Below are positions 1 to 7,170 of a stretch of DNA of 7,170 bases, one piece after another. Below the pieces are notes generated by a model. It searched no databases and was not told the origin of the DNA. It saw only the letters and a program-made list of their open reading frames with translations. The position numbers and the translations under genes were made by a program. The stretch is taken from the NCBI GenBank assembly GCA_025055055.1, contig JANWYX010000085.1:1-7170 (forward strand), read 5' to 3'. The stretch's first letter is position 1; the number at the start of each line of letters is the position of its first letter. Origin of the DNA: Caldilinea sp. (GTDB taxonomy: Bacteria > Chloroflexota > Anaerolineae > Caldilineales > Caldilineaceae).

Positions 1-118
1 CGCCTAGCCGCCGGATTGAATGTAGCAAGAAAACACTTTTGTTTATGGGCAACTCCCAAAACCGCATCGGCTTTGTCTTCGCACGCTTCACAGCAAAAAT
101 GGCGTATCGTTGGCGTTG
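1..118. other. leader region with no recognisable gene
   Basis: No coding sequence or RNA could be supported here. A small open frame starts at 16 and runs to 288, but it has no clear ribosome site, no recognisable domain and overlaps aceK by over 100 bases, so it is left out. The stretch at 20-47 is AT-richer than its surroundings and may hold the aceK promoter. A TTGAAT at 16-21 has no convincing -10 partner at normal spacing, so no promoter is called. Confidence 0.5.
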
Positions 119-175
119 GAAAAGTTCAAGAGAAGCAGAAAAGTTCAAGAGAAGCGGAAAAGTTCAAGAGAAGTA
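119..175 (+). repeat. three tandem 19-bp direct repeats abutting the aceK start codon
   Basis: The unit GAAAAGTTCAAGAGAAGCA occurs three times head to tail at 119-137, 138-156 and 157-175. Copies differ only in the last two bases (CA, CG, TA). The aceK ATG at 176 follows the third copy with no gap, so the purine-rich AGAGAAG at its end is the only Shine-Dalgarno-like sequence for aceK. Each copy therefore carries one ribosome-site-like motif, but only the last lies next to a start codon. Because 19 is not a multiple of three, the array reads through all frames, which argues against it being coding. Slippage or a role in tuning translation is inference. Confidence 0.9.
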
Positions 176-1966
<1,791 letters not shown>

Positions 1967-1974
1967 TAGGAAAG

Positions 1975-2017
1975 GCGATTGGGGATCGAGCGGTTTTATA
2001 AAGCGATCCCCAATCGC
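1975..2017. terminator. perfect 14-bp inverted repeat between convergent genes, likely bidirectional terminator
   Basis: GCGATTGGGGATCG at 1975-1988 is the exact reverse complement of CGATCCCCAATCGC at 2004-2017. The 15-base loop contains the palindrome TTTATAAA. The hairpin starts 8 bases after the aceK stop and ends 12 bases before the stop codon of the opposing oxidoreductase gene, so it is placed to end transcription from both sides. Neither side has a U-tract after the stem, so it is not a textbook intrinsic terminator. It could instead act as an mRNA 3'-end stabiliser or a protein-binding palindrome. Confidence 0.6.
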
Positions 2018-2029
2018 GGTGCGCAGGTT

Positions 2030-4130
<2,101 letters not shown>

Positions 4131-4170
4131 TTCTCCACTTGTCGTTGTGAACCAGAAAGAAAGAAAAAGT

Positions 4171-4214
<44 letters not shown>

Positions 4215-4275
4215 GGCTCCTTCACATCGGGCTTCTTCTGACTGCAACCGCTGCAGAGGCAAAGAATAACAGGAG

Positions 4276-4372
4276 TGCGGCTCACAGCCGCAGGCCCTCA
4301 CCCCCGAGTCCCTCTCTCAGCTTTGGGAGAGGGGGAGAAGGAAACTCCAGGTGCGGCTGCGAGCCGCACCTG
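4276..4372. repeat. multi-hairpin intergenic repeat element (REP/MITE-like)
   Basis: Three hairpins lie in a row. The left one is TGCGGCT/AGCCGCA (4276-4282, 4286-4292) with loop CAC. The central one is CCCTCTC/GAGAGGG (4310-4316, 4327-4333), extended by a wobble pair and a C-G pair. The right one is a perfect 11-bp stem CAGGTGCGGCT/AGCCGCACCTG (4348-4358, 4362-4372) with loop GCG. The flanking hairpins share the GTGCGGCT core, so the outer arms can also pair with each other. The central CCCTCACCCCC...GGGAGAGGGG part resembles, from memory, dispersed repeats common in Chloroflexota, cyanobacteria and some other genomes. No transposase or target-site duplication is visible. Copy number cannot be judged from one window. 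Confidence 0.65.
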
Positions 4373-4547
4373 CTCAATAGAGCATAATTTTTTGGATGAT
4401 TCGAGCAAGCGAAGCTATGAGCTGCGCCTACAAATTGCCAGAATCTTTTGCTCAATTCCATGAGCTGGCTCCTCCTAGCAGACGCCAGATTTCCAACCGG
4501 CGGGCGTGTTGGCATCGCCAGCGTCATTTTTAAGGGAAAGGTGCGAT

Positions 4548-4556
4548 TGCGATAAT
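4548..4556 (+). promoter_or_regulatory. candidate extended -10 promoter for the nucleotide operon
   Basis: TGC followed by GATAAT gives an extended -10 element (TGn plus a hexamer matching TATAAT at 5 of 6 positions). The -35 region at 4528-4533 is poor (TTTTAA), as is often true of extended -10 promoters. Transcription would start near 4563, leaving about 47 bases before the pyrophosphatase ATG at 4610. Confidence 0.4.
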
Positions 4557-4609
4557 GATGAAAAAAGCATCTACCTGTTCATCAACCGACCATGACTGGG
4601 AGAGAAACC

Positions 4610-4990
4610 ATGGACGCAGAAGTCACCGTCGCAACCTTGCGCCAGCTTGTGCAACGCTTTGTCGAGGAACGCAACTGGCAGCGCTTTCACACGCCGAAAA
4701 ATCTGGCCATGAGTATCGCCATCGAGACGGCGGAGCTGATGGAGCATTTCCAGTGGCTGACTATAGAAGAAAGCATTACGCTTGTCCAGGACGAAACGGC
4801 ACGCGCCGCAATTGCCGAAGAGCTGGCCGATCTCCTTATCTACTCGCTCAGCTTCGCCAACAGCGCCGGCATCGATGTCAGCGATGCGATCTTTCGTAAG
4901 ATGGATCGTAATCAAACCCGCTTTCCGACGAAGGCGATTCAAGGTACACTGAGTCGCAGCGATCAAAAAAACAAGGAGCACAACATGTGA
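4610..4990 (+). CDS. MazG-like nucleotide pyrophosphatase (DCTPP1/RS21-C6 type)
   Basis: Predicted all-alpha NTP pyrophosphatase that hydrolyses a nucleoside triphosphate to the monophosphate and pyrophosphate, usually a house-cleaning activity on dCTP or modified pyrimidine nucleotides. The 126-residue product is a single MazG-fold domain. The Mg-binding ExxE...ExxD motif is E39-x2-E42 and E71-x2-D74. The segment RNWQRFHTPKNL (21-32), followed by FQW at 47-49, closely matches the substrate-pocket region of mammalian RS21-C6/DCTPP1. The ATG at 4610 has GGGAG seven bases upstream. An in-frame ATG at 4592 has none and was rejected. The gene leads a plus-strand operon, and its TGA overlaps the GTG of the RibA fusion by four bases (ATGTGA). 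Alternatives include a role specific to the downstream pathway, such as processing a nucleotide intermediate. The fold is sure; the substrate is not. Confidence 0.88.
   Translation: MDAEVTVATLRQLVQRFVEERNWQRFHTPKNLAMSIAIETAELMEHFQWLTIEESITLVQDETARAAIAEELADLLIYSLSFANSAGIDVSDAIFRKMDRNQTRFPTKAIQGTLSRSDQKNKEHNM
4973..4978 (+). promoter_or_regulatory. ribosome binding site deciding the GTG start of the RibA-reductase fusion
   Basis: AAGGAG lies eight bases before GTG at 4987. The nearby ATG at 4985 is followed at once by TGA, which closes the upstream gene, so it cannot start the fusion protein. The overlap suggests coupled translation. Confidence 0.75.
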
Positions 4991-6375
4991 GTCTTTCACA
5001 CTCAGGTTCCACACCGCAATTGGTGCGAAACACGCAGGCGCGCATTCCCACCGCCTACGGTACGTTTTTTCTCTATGACTATACGGACAAACGCGACGGA
5101 AAAGAACACCTCGCTCTGGTGATGGGGCAGGTCGAAGGCTGCGACGATGTGCTGGTGCGCGTTCACTCCGAATGCATGACCGGCGACACTTTCGGCTCAT
5201 TGCGTTGTGACTGCGGTGAACAGCTCCATATGGCCATGCAACGCATCGCCGAGAGAGAACGCGGGATCATCATCTATCTACGCCAAGAAGGCCGCGGCAT
5301 CGGCCTGGTCGATAAACTGCGCGCCTATAATCTGCAAGACAAAGGCTATGACACTGTCGAGGCCAATCTTCTGCTCGGTCATCAGGCCGATGAACGCAAT
5401 TACTGGGCAGCCGCCAACATCTTGCACGACCTCGGCGTGCGGAGCGTACACCTACTCACCAATAATCCCGCCAAAATTGAAGCGCTCCAGAGCTACAACA
5501 TTTTGATCCATGAGCGCGTGCCCCTGCAGCCGACCATCCACACCGAAAATGCAGCTTATCTACGCGCAAAGGTGGCGCGGATGCGTCATCTGCTACAGTT
5601 GCCGTCGACGCCTTCTGCATCGGCCGGCGTTCCGCTGACGGTGGACTTGCACATGCGCATCGGCCTCCTCCAGGAGCGCATAGCGCGCCACTTCACCCAC
5701 ACCCAAACGCCCCATGTCACCCTCGCATACGCCCAGAGCCTGGACGGCAGCCTGGCCGCTGCGCCGGGAGCGCCCCTGGCGTTGAGCGGCGCCGCTTCGA
5801 TGACCCTGACTCATGCTCTGCGCGCAGCCCATGACGCCATTCTCATCGGCGTCGGCACGGTCCTGGCCGACGACCCGCGTCTGACCGTGCGCCTGGTCGC
5901 GGGTCGCGATCCCCAACCGGTTGTACTCGACAGCGCGCTGCGCACGCCGCCGACAGCGCGGCTGTTCGACCATCCACGCAAGCCGTGGATCTTTACGACC
6001 GAACGCAGCGAAGAAGATGCGCGACGCAGACTCTCCGAACGAGGCGCCGAAATCGTCCTGTTGCCCGCCGACGCAGCGGGCCGCGTGAGCCTGCCGGCTG
6101 CGCTGAAAGCCATGCAAACGCGGGGGGTGCGCAGCGTGATGGTGGAAGGAGGCGCGCAGGTGCTGGAGAGTTTCGTCGCTGCGCACCTTGCGCATTACGC
6201 TATAGTTACGCTGGCGCCACGCTGGATCGGCGGCATGCATGCCTTTCACGCCGGCGTCAACGGTGCACTCCCCCGCCTGGCCCATGTAGCTTACACACAA
6301 GCAGGCGACGACCTCATCGTCTGGGGCGAACCCACCTGGACGCCGACTTCCAACGTAGGGGGCGAAGCAGCTTAG
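4987..6375 (+). CDS. ribA: GTP cyclohydrolase II fused to a RibD-type pyrimidine reductase
   Basis: A 462-residue two-domain enzyme. Residues about 12-205 are GTP cyclohydrolase II, which opens GTP to 2,5-diamino-6-ribosylamino-4(3H)-pyrimidinone 5'-phosphate, formate and pyrophosphate. Zinc ligands C63, C74 and C76 (HSECMTGD, RCDCGE) and catalytic Y114, D135 and R137 match E. coli C54, C65, C67, Y105, D126 and R128 at a constant offset of 9. RQEGRGIGL and LLTNNPAK are also intact. After a linker (about 206-240), residues about 242-455 form the reductase domain found at the C-terminus of RibD. It shows PHVTLAYAQSLDG (242-254), AILIGVGTVLADDPRLTVR (284-302) and the VEGGAQVL nucleotide-binding motif (386-393). 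No cytidine-deaminase-type domain (HAE/PCxxC) is present, unlike RibD, and no RibB domain, unlike RibBA. It would join steps 1 and 3 of the bacterial riboflavin route and skip step 2. The alternative is a non-riboflavin pathway from GTP. Domain calls are sure; the pathway is not. Confidence 0.92.
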   Translation: MSLSHSGSTPQLVRNTQARIPTAYGTFFLYDYTDKRDGKEHLALVMGQVEGCDDVLVRVHSECMTGDTFGSLRCDCGEQLHMAMQRIAERERGIIIYLRQEGRGIGLVDKLRAYNLQDKGYDTVEANLLLGHQADERNYWAAANILHDLGVRSVHLLTNNPAKIEALQSYNILIHERVPLQPTIHTENAAYLRAKVARMRHLLQLPSTPSASAGVPLTVDLHMRIGLLQERIARHFTHTQTPHVTLAYAQSLDGSLAAAPGAPLALSGAASMTLTHALRAAHDAILIGVGTVLADDPRLTVRLVAGRDPQPVVLDSALRTPPTARLFDHPRKPWIFTTERSEEDARRRLSERGAEIVLLPADAAGRVSLPAALKAMQTRGVRSVMVEGGAQVLESFVAAHLAHYAIVTLAPRWIGGMHAFHAGVNGALPRLAHVAYTQAGDDLIVWGEPTWTPTSNVGGEAA

Positions 6376-6379
6376 CCTA

Positions 6380-7170
<791 letters not shown>

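Noticed and set aside
110..175. Upstream TTG start adding 22 residues to AceK
   Set aside because: The extra residues are translated repeat (Lys/Arg/Glu/Ser) with no counterpart in known AceK. The ATG at 176 directly follows a purine-rich motif.
119..175. CRISPR array
   Set aside because: The three repeats are directly adjacent without spacers, and no cas genes are nearby.
4325..4341. Possible G-quadruplex on the plus strand
   Set aside because: There are not four runs of three or more G. At most a weak two-layer structure could form, and the hairpin pairing is more likely.
4282..4527. 81-codon minus-strand open frame in the intergenic region
   Set aside because: Its C-terminal part, LPKLREGLGGEG, is the translation of the hairpin repeat, a common source of spurious gene calls.
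4610..4990. MazG-like protein as part of a toxin-antitoxin or defence module
   Set aside because: No toxin, antitoxin or defence gene is adjacent. The sequence matches house-cleaning pyrophosphatases of the DCTPP1 type.

Overview
The window looks like chromosomal DNA from a moderately GC-rich bacterium. It holds six protein genes and shows no sign of an integrated phage, transposase, rRNA, tRNA or CRISPR array. No gene fixes the lineage. GTG starts, strong Shine-Dalgarno sites, gene overlaps and a non-coding 'CCCTCACCCCC...GGGAGAGGGG' hairpin repeat would fit Chloroflexota (Anaerolineae or Caldilineae), but that is a low-confidence inference made partly from memory of similar repeats.

Layout: (1) 1-175 is a leader with no recognisable gene. 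It ends in three head-to-tail 19-bp repeats that abut the ATG of the next gene. (2) 176-1966 (+) is aceK, isocitrate dehydrogenase kinase/phosphatase, complete and with its key residues intact, but without aceA or aceB beside it. (3) 1975-2017 is a perfect 14-bp inverted repeat between convergent genes, probably a shared transcription end. (4) 4127-2030 (-) is a two-gene unit of Gfo/Idh/MocA-family NAD(P)-dependent oxidoreductases that overlap by 14 bp. (5) 4128-4609 is a divergent intergenic region with a candidate promoter for each side and a multi-hairpin repeat between them. (6) 4610-7170 (+) is a tightly packed three-gene unit: a MazG/DCTPP1-like nucleotide pyrophosphatase, a fusion of GTP cyclohydrolase II (RibA) with a RibD-type pyrimidine reductase, and a BchC-like medium-chain dehydrogenase that runs off the right edge.

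How the genes may work together: AceK would switch isocitrate dehydrogenase off and on by phosphorylation, steering carbon between the TCA cycle and the glyoxylate bypass. The two Gfo/Idh enzymes probably act in one sugar or polyol oxidation route whose substrate cannot be read from sequence. The right-hand unit is the most interesting part. GTP cyclohydrolase II is fused directly to the reductase, with no deaminase domain in view, between a nucleotide pyrophosphatase and a dehydrogenase without classical zinc ligands. This could be riboflavin synthesis running in the archaeal/fungal order (reduction before deamination), or a dedicated branch from GTP to another pyrimidine or pterin-like product. 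The window does not decide between them.
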